Shown here: piece by piece, positions 31,430-43,351 of the stretch
Layout: every line of letters starts with the position of its first letter
How positions within the stretch are numbered: the first letter of the stretch is position 1
Source of the DNA: Symbiodinium sp. CCMP2592
Taxonomy: Eukaryota; Sar; Dinophyceae; Suessiales; Symbiodiniaceae
DNA: 64,000 nucleotides
Reading direction: 5' to 3'
Assembly (NCBI GenBank): GCA_905221615.1
Contig: CAJNDT010005556.1
Location: 1,389,779 to 1,453,778, forward strand
Translations under genes and position numbers: made by a program
The notes under the pieces: generated by a model
The model's database searches: none
Told to the model about the DNA's origin: nothing
The model's input: only the letters and a program-made list of their open reading frames with translations

Positions 31430-33806
31430 CTGTACTACGATACTATGTAAGCCCTGAACCCTGCACTATACCCTCATATACCCAAGGAGGGCCGTTCTTC
31501 CACACTGCTCAGACGCAAAGACCCCCATTATGTAGAACCCTGTAGTACCCCCTAAAGGTGGAGCTGTGCTAGAACCCTATAGTACCCTTGACGGGAGCCC
31601 TAAGAAGCCAAATCCCCGGCTCAGACGCTATCCATGTAGGCCCCTATACTAAACCCTTATAGTAGCACTTGTAGACCCCTTTAAAGGAACCCTATTCTAA
31701 TTATGAAGGCCCCTCTAGGGCCGTTTTTCCAGCTCTGCTCAGATGCTGTCCCCAACCCTAAACCCTGACCCTAAACCCTAAACCTAAGCCCTTAAAGGGA
31801 ACCCTGAACCTAAAAGAAAACCCTAAACCCTAAACCTAAGCCCTTAAAGGGAACCCTAAACCTAAGCCCTAAACCCTTAAAGGGAACCCTAAGAAGCCAG
31901 TGCTCAGACGCTGTCCATGTTGGCCCCCAAACTAAACCCTTATTGTAGCCTTTTTTTCACCCTTTAAAGGAACCCTATTCTAATTATGAAGGCCCCCATA
32001 CGGCCGTTTTTCCAGCTCTGCTCAGACGCTGTAAAACCCTGATCCTAAACCCTAAACCCTAAACCTAAGCCATAAACCCTTAGAGTGAACCAAGAAGCGA
32101 ATCCTAAAGGAAGACCCTGCTCTAACTATTAAGGCCCCCAAAAAAGGGCCGCTTTTCCTCAGACGCTGTCCCCAACCCTAAACCCTGACCCTAAGCCCTA
32201 AACCTAAGCCCTTAAAGGGAACCCTAAACCTAAAAGAAAACCCTAAACCCTAAACCTAAGCCCTTAAAGGGAACCCTAAACCTAAGCCCTAAACCCTTAA
32301 AGGGAACCCTAAGAAGCCAGTGCTCAGACGCTGTCCATGTTGGCCCCTATACTAAACCCTTATAGTAGCACTTGTAGACCCCTTTAAAGGAACCCTATTC
32401 TAATTATGAAGGCCCCTCTAGGGCCGTTTTCCAGCTCTGCTCAGACGCTGTAAAACCCTGATCCTAAACCCTAAACCCTAAACCTAAGCCATAAACCCTT
32501 AAAGTGAACCAAGAAGCGAATCCTAAAGGAAGACCCTGCTCTAACTATTAAGGCCCCCGAAAAGGGCCGCTTTTCCTCAGACGCTGTCCCCAACCCTAAA
32601 CCCTGACCCTAAACCCTAAACCTAAGCCCTTAAAGGGAACCCTAAACCTAAAAGAAAACCCTAAACACGCCCTCTTCCGGAGGGGTGCTGGCCGGAGTTT
32701 TGGCCTTCACCCACCACTCAGAGGGTACACTGGTACGGGACCTGATTGCAGGTGGGTGGCGAAGCTCTTGCCATTTCACCTTTGTTACAGGAAAGCGGTG
32801 GGGAGTGAGTGGGTTCCGGGAGCACACGGGCCGCGATACGCACTTAGTATCTGCAGAGGGGTCTGTAGAGAAGCGTGCTTGCCATTTGGCTCGCGGCTGC
32901 GCTCAGCCCGACGCAGAGGGACGTTGTTTGCGTGGCCTAGTACCTCGGAGGGGGACCTTCAAGGGAAGAGCCTGATCGCACGGGTATCCGCGAGGATGGC
33001 ACGCTGTCTTGCCCTTATGCCGGCTTGCCGGTGGCGGGCCTGCCTAGTTGCTACTTCGTGCGATTGTTGGCATGCCCTCTTGCCGAACTGGGCCGTCTTT
33101 GCTGACCTCATAACGTTGTTTCTGGGGTTGGGGCGTTCGCCAGCGGGAACTCCAAGTGGAGGGGGCAATGACGCTTGCGGAGCCCCCTGAGAAGCCGGGA
33201 GGGAACGGCGCCTTAGGCATGGCTGTTGCGCGCACCACCTCGTGCAGCTAGTCGCTCGCTCACTCACTCACTCACTCACTCAAACCCTAAACCCTAAACC
33301 TAAGCCCTTAAAGGGAACCCTAAACCTAAGCCCTAAACCCTTAAAGGGAACCCTAAGAAGCCAGTGCTCAGACGCTGTCCATGTTGGCCCCTATACTAAA
33401 CCCTTATTGTAGCCTTTTTTCCCCCTTTAAAGGAACCCTATTCTAATTATGAAGGCCCCCATACGGCCGTTTTTCCAGCTCTGCTCAGACGCTGTAAAAC
33501 CCTGATCCTAAACCCTAAACCCTAAACCTAAGCCATAAACCCTTAAAGTGAACCAAGAAGCGAATCCTAAAGGAAGACCCTGCTCTAACTATTAAGGCCC
33601 CCAAAAAGGGCCGCTTTTCCTCAGACGCTGTCCCCAACCCTAAACCCTGACCCTAAACCCTAAACCTAAGCCCTTAAAGGGAACCCTAAACCTAAAAGAA
33701 AACCCTAAACCCTAAACCTAAGCCCTTAAAGGGAACCCTAAACCTAAGCCCTAAACCCTTAAAGGGAACCCTAAGAAGCCAGTGCTCAGACGCTGTCCAT
33801 GTTGGC
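31430..33806. repeat. Tandem array of a ~420 bp unit
   Basis: The landmark AGACGCTGTCCCCAACCC (AGATG in the first copy) starts at 31741, 32161, 32579 and 33623. That gives periods of 420, 418 and 1044 bp; the last includes a ~625 bp insertion. Each unit holds two half-units with GCTCAGACGCTGT landmarks, CCCTAAACCTAAGCCCTTAA runs, a GGGGCCTTAATAATTAGAATA-like part and AAAGGGCCGCTTTTCC. A diverged partial unit starts at about 31430. The array ends abruptly at GTCCATGTTGGC near 33806. Confidence 0.85.
32667..33281. mobile_element. GC-rich 615 bp insertion in the array
   Basis: The array sequence is interrupted after AAACCCTAAAC (32656-32666) and resumes with AAACCCTAAAC (33282-33292), an apparent 11 bp duplication. 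Unit spacing (1044 against ~419) agrees with a 625 bp net gain. The insert is GC-rich, starts ACGCCCTCTTCCGGAGGG and ends in a TCAC microsatellite (about 33258-33281). No inverted ends are seen. A 144-codon frame (32756-33190, Cys/Arg/Ala-rich) and frames on the other strand overlap; none is recognisable. Confidence 0.65.
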
Positions 33807-33883
33807 GGAGAAGCTCTCCAAGCCAATGGATCGCTCCCGGTTGTGGCATCGCTCCAAAGGCACTTGGGGTAGTTCTCTAAATG

Positions 33884-34030
33884 GGGTTTAGGGTTTAGGA
33901 TTCAGGGGTTTAGGGTTTAGGGGTTTAGGGGTTTAGGATTTCTGGTTTAGGGTTTTAGGGTTTAGGGTGTAGGGTTTAGGGCTTAGGGTTTAGGGTTTAG
34001 GGTCCCTTGCAGGGTTTAGGGGTTAGGGTT
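33884..34030 (+). repeat. TTTAGGG block
   Basis: About fifteen TTTAGGG, TTTAGGGG and TTTAGGGTGTAGGG units just downstream of the 420 bp array. Confidence 0.8.
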
Positions 34031-34379
34031 TAGGGCGTGGAGGAACTGCAGGCTTGGGGGCTTATGATCGTTTAGTTGAAGGGTTGTGAGGGGTCTTGTT
34101 GTTGCTTTTTGTTTCAGGCTGAGGGCTTTCTAGCGGTGGGTAGAAGGATTTAGGGTTTAGAGTTTAGGGGGTTTTGAGGGGGTTTTTAGGGGTTGAAGGG
34201 GGGCTTGGGGTTTCTCGAAGATGCAATGTTTGAAGATTTGTGCAATTGAGTGTAGATCTTGGGGTTCACAAAATCCGGTATGGATTTTGCTGGCTAGGGT
34301 ATTAAAGGCGTTTGGGAGTTTTAGCTCCTTGAACAACCACGTCTGTGAGCTTCTAGGAAGCAACCGTTTCTTCAACCTC

Positions 34380-34890
34380 AGGAACAAGCTGGACGAGGCA
34401 GCACATAGCCTCGTGGCCTGGGCGAACGAAAAGGATTCGCCGGGCCGCGGCCTGGTGCACGTATTGATCTTTGACGGGGTTTCTTGTGCACCACTTGCGT
34501 GCTAGCCTGACTGCACCAGATCTCCGTGGATCTGCTATGCTTGATTGCCCTCGGTCGGACCAGCATACAACAGGATCTGGTCACAGGTGCAGACGACATC
34601 GGACTGAGCCAAGATTGCGGACTTCGGGCTTTCGTGCATGGCAGGCTTCGCTGCTGCCAGATGGATTCGCGGGCACCTAACACCCGGGCGTTCTCCTCCC
34701 GGTGGGCTCTATCATCTTGCGTCGTACCTTGGCTTGTCGTTTGGGGCCAAGTACATGAGATGCCTGAACCTCTGCAGGCGTGGGAGAACCTACTACCTGG
34801 AATGTCCAAGCTGTGAATGCCCAATGGGGCATCGTGACCGAAGAGCACATCTCGCCTGTAGTCTAAGGCTTTTAATACAACGTCCTTAAA
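34380..34890. other. Non-repetitive segment with overlapping open frames
   Basis: Frames of 193 codons on the minus strand (34378-34959) and 69-96 codons on the plus strand (34471-34889) overlap. The plus-strand frames show Cys pairs (YYLECPSCECPMG) and the minus strand is Arg/Ser/Pro-rich. The segment is free of repeats and bounded by them, so it may be a gene fragment, but I cannot choose a strand. Confidence 0.25.
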
Positions 34891-34903
34891 TGCGAAGCCA
34901 TAG

Positions 34904-35010
34904 TGTAGGAACCTGATAAAGAAACCCTGGGCCAATAACCCCAAAATAGTAGGGTTCATATAAGGAACCCTAACAAAGGCCCAAGTTTTCTTAATCAGGT
35001 TCCTACATTA
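34904..35010. mobile_element. Palindrome, TGTAGGAACCTGATAAAGAA
   Basis: Arms TGTAGGAACCTGATAAAGAA and TTTCTTAATCAGGTTCCTACA, with CCTGGGCC and GGCCCAAG further in, about 107 bp. A half copy (AAAGCCCAAGGTTTCTTCAT then CTGGTTCCTACA) is at about 41770-41827. Confidence 0.65.
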
Positions 35011-35139
35011 CCTAGATTAGCAACTCAAGTTGTGGCACCTGTGTCGAAGACTCTTAGTAGTTCTATGACCTTCCGATGTCCATCACGCCCTACCTCCAGC
35101 GATCGAATTAAGGATTCCCCTATACTTCGATGCTTCCTC

Positions 35140-35200
35140 TGGGTTCCTGAGTAGTACCCTTTTGCACTTTTCATGTTAGGGTCCCCTTATTAAACCCGAA
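35140..35200. repeat. Partial copy of the GAGTAGTACCCTTTTGC palindrome
   Basis: GGGTTCCTGAGTAGTACCCT and TTTTGCACTTTTCATG correspond to the element at 40706-40811; the second arm is not recognisable. Confidence 0.35.
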
Positions 35201-35567
35201 TATACCTGGTATTTCTACGTCGACGACGATTACCACTACGACTACTACGACGCCACTACCGCAATCATGTTGGCACTGCTAGCGGCAATACTTTTCATAC
35301 TAATCAATAGTAATAGTACTCATCATTCTGAGGATCCTAAGCCTTATTAGCAATAAACGTAATCTTGTAGTCTCACATAACTGCAAGACTCACCACGTAC
35401 GATACAGTTCATGATAGAAACTAAAATACGCATGGTTTAAGTCAGAACTGGACTCCCTGGGTAGGGCCGCAGCTTGTTATGCCTCACCCCGACGGGCACG
35501 AAACCCCAAGCCCTCGATCCTCAACCTGCGGACCCGCAACCTGATCCTGACACGTTGCTTGGAGGGT

Positions 35568-35672
35568 CGGCCTAGTAACTAGTTTTTTTGTAGAGTTGTG
35601 AGTACCATACTTCCAATAATAAGGATCCCTTTCTATACAATAGCTGCTTGCTGGGTCCCCCGACCCTCCTAC
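35568..35672. mobile_element. Diverged palindrome, GACTTAGTAAG family
   Basis: Left GCTTGGAGGGTCGGCCTAGT and right CTGGGTCCCCCGACCCTCCT match the ends of the family, but the inner arms have drifted. About 105 bp. Confidence 0.5.
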
Positions 35673-35679
35673 TGCGCAA

Positions 35680-36700
35680 AGGCGAGCAATGGCGCTTGGT
35701 GGACAGCCAGAACAGCACTCTGGACGAGTTCTTGGAGGGAAAGGCACGCTTGGCATTCGTTGTATAGAGCGGACTCGTCATTTAGAGTTAAGGATTTGGA
35801 TTTGTTTGGGTTTTGCCGTCATGGGAGTTGGTTATAGTTTTCCTGTCCAGGCTTTCGGCATTGGGGTTACAGTTTCCAGACCGTCGGCGATTCAAGCTTC
35901 CGGTCTTCAAAAACTTGTTGGCGATCATATTTAGACTCATCGTGATGATAGGAGCATGCCAAGGGCTGCTAGAATGGAAACACAAGACTTAGTGATTGTT
36001 GGACACCTCCGGCAGCACGCATTTCTGTTGATCATGACTTTCGACCCCTGCAGCATCCTGCAGCCATGTCCGGACACAACGCTAGCAGTGGTTAGTCTCA
36101 CACTGAAGCAGATCCGAAAGGTCCTGCTTTACAACGCTCAGTGAGCCTGGGAAGAGTCGTGATTTTGAGTGTGAAGCTGCTCGATAACCGTGTCAACCCT
36201 ACTGGTCCCTACAGAGGTGCAGAGCATTAACCGCCTCAGCCTGCGTAGCGGAGCTGTGGTTCGCCACCGGTGCAAGCGTACTGCGGCGTTATTGGATGGA
36301 TCTTATTCATAGCCTTGTCCAAAGGTCGGCGGATTAAGCTGGAAAAAAGGGCTCATCACCCAATTAGTGGGAGAAACCTTCACAACTCGCCGTCTTGAAC
36401 GAAGTGCAATGTGCTGTTTCTGCTAGGGGATTTGTGCTTGCATAGTGACCCATCGCATGCAACACGAGTATATGGCACATTTTGGAGGAGGCTTAGTGGT
36501 GACACTTCGGTCGTACTTTGGCTAAGGAACAGCAGTAGCATCAAGAAGAGCACACCTGACCACGAGGGGCCCTGGTTCAACCACCCATCCTAAACCAGTT
36601 AAGTTGTAGCCACGTCAGCCGAGACCACATGCTGTTCCCTAGACCTTCGACTGGCAAACTCTTAAGCAAAAACCGGTCAATCTCAAGCACGAACAGATAG
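35680..36700. other. No supported gene
   Basis: Non-repetitive sequence with several overlapping 60-81 codon frames on both strands. None has a recognisable motif. Confidence 0.4.
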
Positions 36701-36789
36701 TTCACGTCTAGAATCCTGAACTAAACACAAACCAAAGGGCGAAAGCCCTGCAGCCCTTAAGGCCTAGCCCTGAAGCCTTGTGGTCGAGC

Positions 36790-36880
36790 AGATAACCTTT
36801 AACCTTTTTGGGGTAGTAGAGCCCGTATAGAATCCCTAGATAACCAAAAAGGTTAACCGTTAGTTCCCCATGATACCGAC
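36790..36880. mobile_element. Weak palindrome, AACCTTTAACCTTTTTGGGG
   Basis: GATAACCTTTAACCTTTTTG on the left and CAAAAAGGTTAACCGTTAG on the right. A related left half (GGTAACCTTTAACCTTCTTG then GGGTATCATAATACC) is at about 1970-2012. Probably an old element. Confidence 0.4.
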
Positions 36881-37345
36881 AAGTAGGCCTGAATGCGTCT
36901 AAAAATCCTGTCAGGCCTTCAAAGCACCGTAGTTCACGCCAAGACCCTTCTTTCAACCCGATACGCAGTTCAAAACCCACTAGTCCCCATGACAGGCTGA
37001 AGCCAAGAGACCCAAGCTCACCTCAAGAATCGAGCACTCGAAATCGGCAATTAACGAACTTGTTGTTTACTCTTCAATAGCTTGTTATTTGAATGAGGGC
37101 CTTACCCTCACCCCAAACCCCCAAACCCTAAACCCCCAAAACCCAAAAACCAAAACCTCTAAACATCACCAAACCCTAAGCCCCGGATCCTAAACCCCTA
37201 GAGATCCCTTATAGAACCCCTTATAGATCCCGTTAAAGGAACCCCTAAACCCTAAACCCGAGCAAGACATCGCTGTTCGAGGGCTGGGATGCTGGCGCCT
37301 TTATGCTGGAGACGCAGGTGGATTCCGAGTGGTGCGGGCCCTACT

Positions 37346-37490
37346 TAGGGTTTAGGGTTTAGGGTTTAGGGGTTTACATAGGGTTTGGGGGTTTAGGGTT
37401 TAGCTGTTTAGGGGTTTAAGTATTTAGGGTGTAGGGTTTAGGGTTTAGGGGTTAGGGTTTAGGGCTTAGGGTTTAGGGGTTGGGGTGCGG
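37346..37490 (+). repeat. TTTAGGG block
   Basis: About seventeen TTTAGGG-type units with GGTTTAGGGG variants; 37100-37260 just upstream carries the opposite orientation (CCCTAAA). Confidence 0.8.
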
Positions 37491-37499
37491 GCCCCTTTG

Positions 37500-38980
37500 G
37501 GGGGTCTTCGGTCTTATATAGGAGTGGGGATGATTAGTAATTTAATGTCATCCTCTCACGGTTCCTATGTCCTTTGTGGCAAATCATAGTATCATATACC
37601 GCAAAATCTTGTTCCAACCATAGATGCTTTGGGATCCATCCTTCTCTTCTTCTCTAACTGGTCTGTTCGCGGTGTTTTGTCGAGGGTTTAGATTTTGTTT
37701 TGCTTTGCGATTCCTCGGTGGGCTTTACGACGCAGGGTTTAGATTCAGGGATGAGGACTGCAGGGGGTGGAGGTTCAAGGATTAGGGTGCCTGGGGTTTG
37801 GGCTGTGATCTTGAGATGCAGGCTACAATAGATTGGAACAGGGGTTTGGGATTTTCAACTTGTCTGTGCGGGAACGTGGAGTTTCGCGTACGAACTTTTT
37901 GGCTTCTACGTTGATCGTGGGCTCTACAACCTTTGGCTTTGGCTTGGATAAACCTTTTTTCCCCTAGCCAAAACCCCAAACCTCTGAGCCCGTAATCCGT
38001 AACTCTAGACACCAAAATCCTCTACAACCCGAAACCCGTAGTTTGCAAGTACATAAATCCCCTGCAGCCCCCAGTTTTCAATCTTCAATCCTGTGAATCC
38101 TGTCAATTAAGGCCCCGAGACAAGCTGCTAAGCGCGGCTGCTGAGGAGGCCGTCTGGGTTTAGCTTTTCACAGCATTCAACAAAAGGGTTCCTTAAAACA
38201 GTGCCTTGCAACGAGCTGCGAAGAGATCGTCGAAGGCTTCGTGTTTTGTTAGGGTTCCTTAAAGGAGTCCCGAAAACCGAGCTCTTAAGAGATCTATGAG
38301 TAGAGGGTTTGCCTTTGAGGGTTCAGGATTCGAATTTCGGATCTGGGCTTTCAGCGTGTATTGGGTGCAGGGCCCCAGTGGCTTCAGGGTTTCAGGGGTT
38401 TAGAGAAGTTGAGCGGGCGGGCTTTTGGGATTTAGGTTGCAAGTTTTTGGGTGAGGGTTCAGGGCAGAGGACTTTGGTAAGTCGGGTAAGCGACTAAAGT
38501 GGTTACAGCATCGTCGCAACCTTCATCATCGTCGTCGTCGCGACGCATACCTCGATGTGTAGGTACATATCTACAAACAAAGAAATAAGCATATCTAAAT
38601 CTATATCAATGTCTATATATATATATATATATATATAGATGGGCACACCATCACCGGCATGCCAACCGCATCCAAAGACACCAAAGTTCACCCTGAACCT
38701 TCCACTCCCTCATGCCCTAAACCTCAGGCTGTAAGATGCTTAACCTCAAGCCCTCAACCTCAACTCTCAAGTCCCGAGCCCAAGACTCTGCAGGACAGGT
38801 CCTCAACCTTAGACTTTGAGTTTTGAGGCCATCAACCCTGAATCGTAAGCACCAAAACCACAAGCCTTAAAGCCCAAACCCCACAGAATCTAAACTCTAA
38901 CCCCAATCCCTTAGAGTAGTTTTTTCGTTCACGAGGCCGGCGAAGAGGAAGTGCCTCACCCAGAAGAGGCGGCTCGTGGG
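37500..38980. other. Intergenic, no supported gene; TA microsatellite
   Basis: Mixed sequence with scattered TTTAGGG words. An alternating TA tract of about 24 bp lies at about 38613-38637. Open frames of 60-77 codons are not recognisable. Confidence 0.5.
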
Positions 38981-38982
38981 CT

Positions 38983-39085
38983 TAGGGTTTCAGGGTTTCA
39001 GGGGTTTAGGGTTTAGGGGTTTAGGGGTTTAGGGGTTTAGGGGTTTAGGGGTTTCGGGTTTAGGGGTTAGGGTTTAGGGTTGAGG
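38983..39085 (+). repeat. TTTAGGGG block
   Basis: Twelve or so units, mostly the octamer TTTAGGGG, in one orientation. Confidence 0.8.
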
Positions 39086-39367
39086 GTTGCGGCTTGGGGT
39101 TTCAGGTTCAGGATTTCAGGTTCAGGATTCCTCTGAGGGTTGTGTGGGCGTTTTGCAAGGGCTCCCTCAAGAGCATTTAGAGGTTCTACGAGGGTGTTTA
39201 GGGTTTCAGGTTGCTGTTTAGAGGTCCCTAACCCCAGAATAGACAGATCGATCAAGGTATCTTCTTCTAAGTCAAGGGCTTCTTCTTCAAGAACTAGGGT
39301 GCAGGTTGTGTCTGTTTTCCATAGGTAGGACAACCTATTTCGGGGTGTAGGGTTGAGGCTTCAGTGT

Positions 39368-39490
39368 ACTTGGAGGCCAGGGGGCTTAGTCAGTCGGTTG
39401 TAAGTAATTAGGGTTAGAATGGGTACCTCCATTTGGGGTATTAAAAACTGTGCTTAAACCCGACTTGCCAAGTCCCCTGGCTCCCCAAGC
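39368..39490. mobile_element. Palindrome, GACTTAGTAAG family
   Basis: Left ACTTGGAGGCCAGGGGGCTT, right CCAAGTCCCCTGGCTCCCCAAG. Inner arms GTCGGTTGTAAG and CCCGACTTGCC. About 123 bp. Confidence 0.6.
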
Positions 39491-39535
39491 AGCAAAAGCT
39501 CCACTTCCGGCACCAGAGCGGGGCTTGTATTTCTG

Positions 39536-39632
39536 TTGTTGGACAAAATCCTGCATTACCCCTTTATGGGGAATATACCATAGTTCCCATAGTTTAGAGT
39601 CCTTAGGGTCATGCAGGATTTTGTCCATCAAC
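39536..39632. mobile_element. Palindrome, CCTGCATTACC family (GGACAAAATCC variant)
   Basis: Arms GTTGGACAAAATCCTGCATT and ATGCAGGATTTTGTCCATCAA, 97 bp, with CATAGTTCCCATAGTTTAG in the middle. It sits 45 bp after another palindrome of a different family. Confidence 0.7.
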
Positions 39633-40705
39633 CGTTACTCCCGAGCCTTGAAGGCTTAAAGCAATGCTTGAGAGGAGGCCGTCGAACTTGAGTGCTAAGT
39701 CGGACGCTTCTGGCACCCTGGGCCCTGTACATGGAGCGCTTTTCGGGTGTCGAGTTTGGGACGCCCAAACACAGACAAGCGGATCAAGATCTCATCACGG
39801 CAAAGAGACAGGCGCTCTTCACCCAAACATCTTAAACCTGAACGCTTAAAGGCCCGTTCAGCCCTAGACCCTGACGCTTAACTGCGACTCCCTAAACCCG
39901 CAAACCCTATGGTTTCTTTATAGATCCTTTTCTGGAACCCTTTAAAGGGCCCCTTGTAGAACCCTGTAGAGGAGCCCTCAAAGCAAAAAGCTTAAGCCAC
40001 ACAGGCACAAGGTGACGGTCGGCAGTCTCGCTTCGAAGTCGGGGATCGGGTGGAGGCAGGGCCACGGCATCATTCCTGTTTGGGACGGTGTGGGGTTTGT
40101 GGTAAGGGTGTGTGGGATCATTTCAAGTTCCTGATCCTTGGGTTCCTGTAATGAGTAAGGGCTTTTGGGGACTTAGCTAGCGCCTCAGGACCACGGCTCT
40201 TTGGGGTTTCTACGGGTTCTTATTCTAGGACCTAAACAGCTAGCTGTTTAGTAGGGCACCGGAGTGGTTCTATGTGCCACGATGATTCGTGATAGAGAAC
40301 GCACCATATTTCCCATGTTTGCTTAAGTAACGAAGGATTTTTTCCATCCGCAGTAGAAGGCCGGGTGTTTAGACTATGCCTTAAACCCAAAAGCCTACAC
40401 ATTGTTGTCGTTGTACTCCCTTTCCCAAATAAGCTTGCGGAGTCGGGGGTTTAGGCCTTTAGTTCTCAGGCTTCAGACCAACCTTTTCCTACATATTCCG
40501 TGGGTTAGAGTTTAGGGCTCAGGGCCATCCTGATCCTTTGCGGCAAGCAGTATACTGTCCCCACAATCAGCCCAAACCCCTGCTCTCTACGCCCTAAACC
40601 TGACATCCTAAGCTTCAAGCCCAAAGCTCTGCCACCGTAGACTTCGAAGCCTCAGTCTGGTCTCGTTGAGGCTGACAGGAGAAAGGCCGCTACACCCAAA
40701 ATGGT

Positions 40706-40811
40706 TTACGAGTCTCCCAGTAGTACCCTTTTGCCCTTTTTGGGGGCCTCCTTTCATAACCGAATAGTGGGAAAAAGGGTGCCATTATGATTCCGGAGCT
40801 ACTCGGGAACC
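40706..40811. mobile_element. Palindrome, GAGTAGTACCCTTTTGC family
   Basis: Left TTTACGAGTCTCCCAGTAGT then ACCCTTTTGCCC; right GGGAAAAAGGGTGCCATTAT then GAGCTACTCGGGAACC. Imperfect, about 106 bp. Confidence 0.4.
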
Positions 40812-40819
40812 TGGTTTAG

Positions 40820-41680
40820 GGTTTAAGGAATCGCGCCCGTCTTGAGGTTGTTTGGTCGTTGAGGAGCTCAGAGAGATCCCAGTGGGCAGAGCTAGCTTCG
40901 GTTTCGCATGAGGGGGGTCGTTTCGGGGGGTTTGGGGTCTTCGCTGTGTTTCGGGTTTGGTGTGCTTGGGATAGAAATAAGCTTCCTGTTGCAGGCCACA
41001 GGTCCAGGAAACAGACAGTGGCTGCCCGGAGCTCAGGATGTGGGAGAGTTTCTGGATTTTTGGGGGTGTTTGGGTGGAATTATCTGAGGATGTCTAAAAG
41101 GCTGTTCTAGTAGTTTGATGAATGTATGAATGTCTGCAACGACATACGGACTCTGATCTTGTTTACAGGGCGTTAAGAGTCAGCGGCTTCGGATTGACTT
41201 GCAGCTGGGCCCCTGCACCTGCATTAATGATTAGTCCCTGTTGGTAGCTGTTGCTGCATCGGGGAAATGCACAACCTAACTGCGCCAAGTGCCCACACCT
41301 CGTGACATGTTCGAAATAAACTCAGGCGAGGTACGATCGTGGACGTCGTGGTGCGCGACCAGGGGTCCACGCCATCGCAGGCATTTCCGAAGACTTCTGT
41401 GTGCCCTTAGACCCTACACCTTAACCCCTAACCCTTTGCCCTAAGCTCTGCGCCCTAAACCGTTGAAGGTCGGGTTTGAACGTCCTGGCGTTTACTCTTA
41501 GGGCTTAGGGCCTAATGTAGAAATCGAAATAGTTAGATTTTTCATCTCAGGGTTCCATAGCTTAATCATACTATGACATACCCCCAAAGTCCTATTGACC
41601 TTCTTGAGGCCACCATCTTCTCTTGCCCCCCCTCGCCTTGTTTGGGGACATCCCACGCCTCGCACACAATATTCCATGAG
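40820..41680. other. No supported gene
   Basis: Mostly non-repetitive. An 83-codon frame at 40859-41110 and shorter ones are unrecognised. Confidence 0.45.
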
Positions 41681-41780
41681 GGTGGTTGTCAAAATTACGG
41701 TTTTTGGTTCCTAATAAAAACTCAGCATCCATTATTTCGGGTACCCACAAAGGGACGCTAACATTGACAACTACCCATAT
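41680..41780. mobile_element. Palindrome, GGTTGTCAAAAT family
   Basis: Left GGGTGGTTGTCAAAATTACG, right GACGCTAACATTGACAACTA then CCC, about 101 bp. Third copy of the family seen at the window start. Confidence 0.6.
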
Positions 41781-42203
41781 ACAGAACCCTAATAAAAGCC
41801 CAAGGTTTCTTCATCTGGTTCCTACACTGGGATCCATTGTATGACTTAGTTTCATTCATCAAGGGCTTTTTTGACAACTACCCTCAATGAAGTCTTGAAC
41901 CCGGACAGGTGAAGGTGCATTTCGACTCCACCGTCTACAAATCGGATGAGTGGGGCCCTCAACCCTACTGTAGGGGCGTAAATCATAATGACCAGGACTA
42001 TTTTGGGGGGCTTCTTATTCATAATTGTAGCAGTATAATCTCCCCTAATTATGAAGGCCGCTATACTAGGCCCCTAAACCCTAAACCCTAAACCCAAAGC
42101 CCTAAACCCCTAAAGCCCAAAGCCCTAAACCCAAAGCCCTGAGCCCTAGTTGCGGGAAGGGACTGCAGGTCTCCAGTCAACGTAACGGCCTCAATCCATC
42201 GAC

Positions 42204-42302
42204 CTTTAGGGTTTAGGGTTTAGGGGTTTAGGGTTTAGGGTTTAGGGGTTTAGGGTTTAAGGGTTTAGGGGTTTAGGGTTTAGGGGTTTAGGGTTGAGGG
42301 TT
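42204..42302 (+). repeat. TTTAGGG block
   Basis: Thirteen TTTAGGG and TTTAGGGG units; 42065-42130 just upstream is CCCTAAA in the other orientation. Confidence 0.85.
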
Positions 42303-42399
42303 AAGGATATGGGGTTTGGGTCCGGGATTTTGACCGAAACTTGTTGTTTTTGACTTGTGATTTCGCATGCTGCTTGGCTAGGCTGGGCCTACAGGCTTT

Positions 42400-42610
42400 G
42401 GGCTGGGGCTGGCGATCTGCAAAGGTGTCGCTGCGGTGGCTAGGGCTGGGGCTGCTGGGGCTGGCGGGCTTTGGTGGGGGCAGCGGACGCCCTGAGCTTG
42501 GGGGTTGACTGGCGGTGCTGGGGCCAGGGTTGGGGGCTGGGGCTGACTGAGCTGGGACTAGGCTGGGCTGGGCTGAGCTGGATGTGGCTGGATATTTTAG
42601 CTTGGATTTG
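42400..42610. repeat. GGGCTG-rich low-complexity tract
   Basis: Irregular GGGGCTGG and GGGCTGA words. The 121-codon minus-strand frame across it (Pro/Ser-rich) follows from this composition and is not good evidence of a gene. Confidence 0.6.
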
Positions 42611-42780
42611 GGCTGGGATTTCTTCTCACACATTTCATGAAAATTCGGAACTAATGAAAAATGCAACCCGAAGCGAAATTTTACAATTTCTATTTGTCCT
42701 GCTCTTGAGGGTTTAGGGTTTCGGTGTAGGGGTTTAGGAGTTTAGGGTCCCCATCAAGCAACCCTAACCCGTTGTAGCCC

Positions 42781-42902
42781 CACTTGGAAGGGCAGGGGAC
42801 TTACTCAGTCGTTTATAAGTAGGGTTACAATTGGGGTAACTCCATTTAGGGTACTTATAACTCTACTTGTAACCTACTTACAAGTCCCCTGCCGATCCAA
42901 GT
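42781..42902. mobile_element. Palindrome, GACTTAGTAAG family
   Basis: Arms CACTTGGAAGGGCAGGGGAC and GTCCCCTGCCGATCCAAGT, 122 bp, with GGGGTAACTCCATTTAGGGT near the centre. Confidence 0.65.
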
Positions 42903-43351
42903 AAACCCTAAACTCTTAATCATAAAGGGGTGTGGGGCTTATTTCGGGGGGCCTTCACAGCGGTGAGGATGCTTAGAGGTTTCCCCCCCGGGTGAGGGCC
43001 AGTTACCGCCTTTGGGTTTGCTTAACCCGAAACCTGAAACAGTAAACCCAAACCCTGAACTGTAAATCGCATGCAAAGCCTGAAAGCCGCCCTAAACCTT
43101 AAATCCTGAACCCCGAACCGGCCCTATACTCCAAAGCCCCCATCCCTAAACCACCCTAGACCCCCCCCCAAAAAACCCTAAGCCTGAACCCTAAACCCTA
43201 AACCCTAAAACCAGATTTAGGGTTTGGGGATTGAATCTATAAACCCTGAAGAGGATGCACGGCCTGAACGAGTGGAAGGGGAGTTTGAGTCTAAAGTTTC
43301 GAGTTCCGGGCTTCTGGTGTAGCTAAACCCTATAAAGCCCTAACCCCTACG

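Noticed and set aside
31430..33806. CRISPR-like array
   Set aside because: Spacing is ~420 bp, the units are repetitive throughout with no unique spacers, and the context is eukaryotic.
42301..42666. 121-codon Pro/Ser-rich minus-strand frame
   Set aside because: Explained by an irregular GGGGCTGG tract; no domain, and no start context or neighbour to support it.
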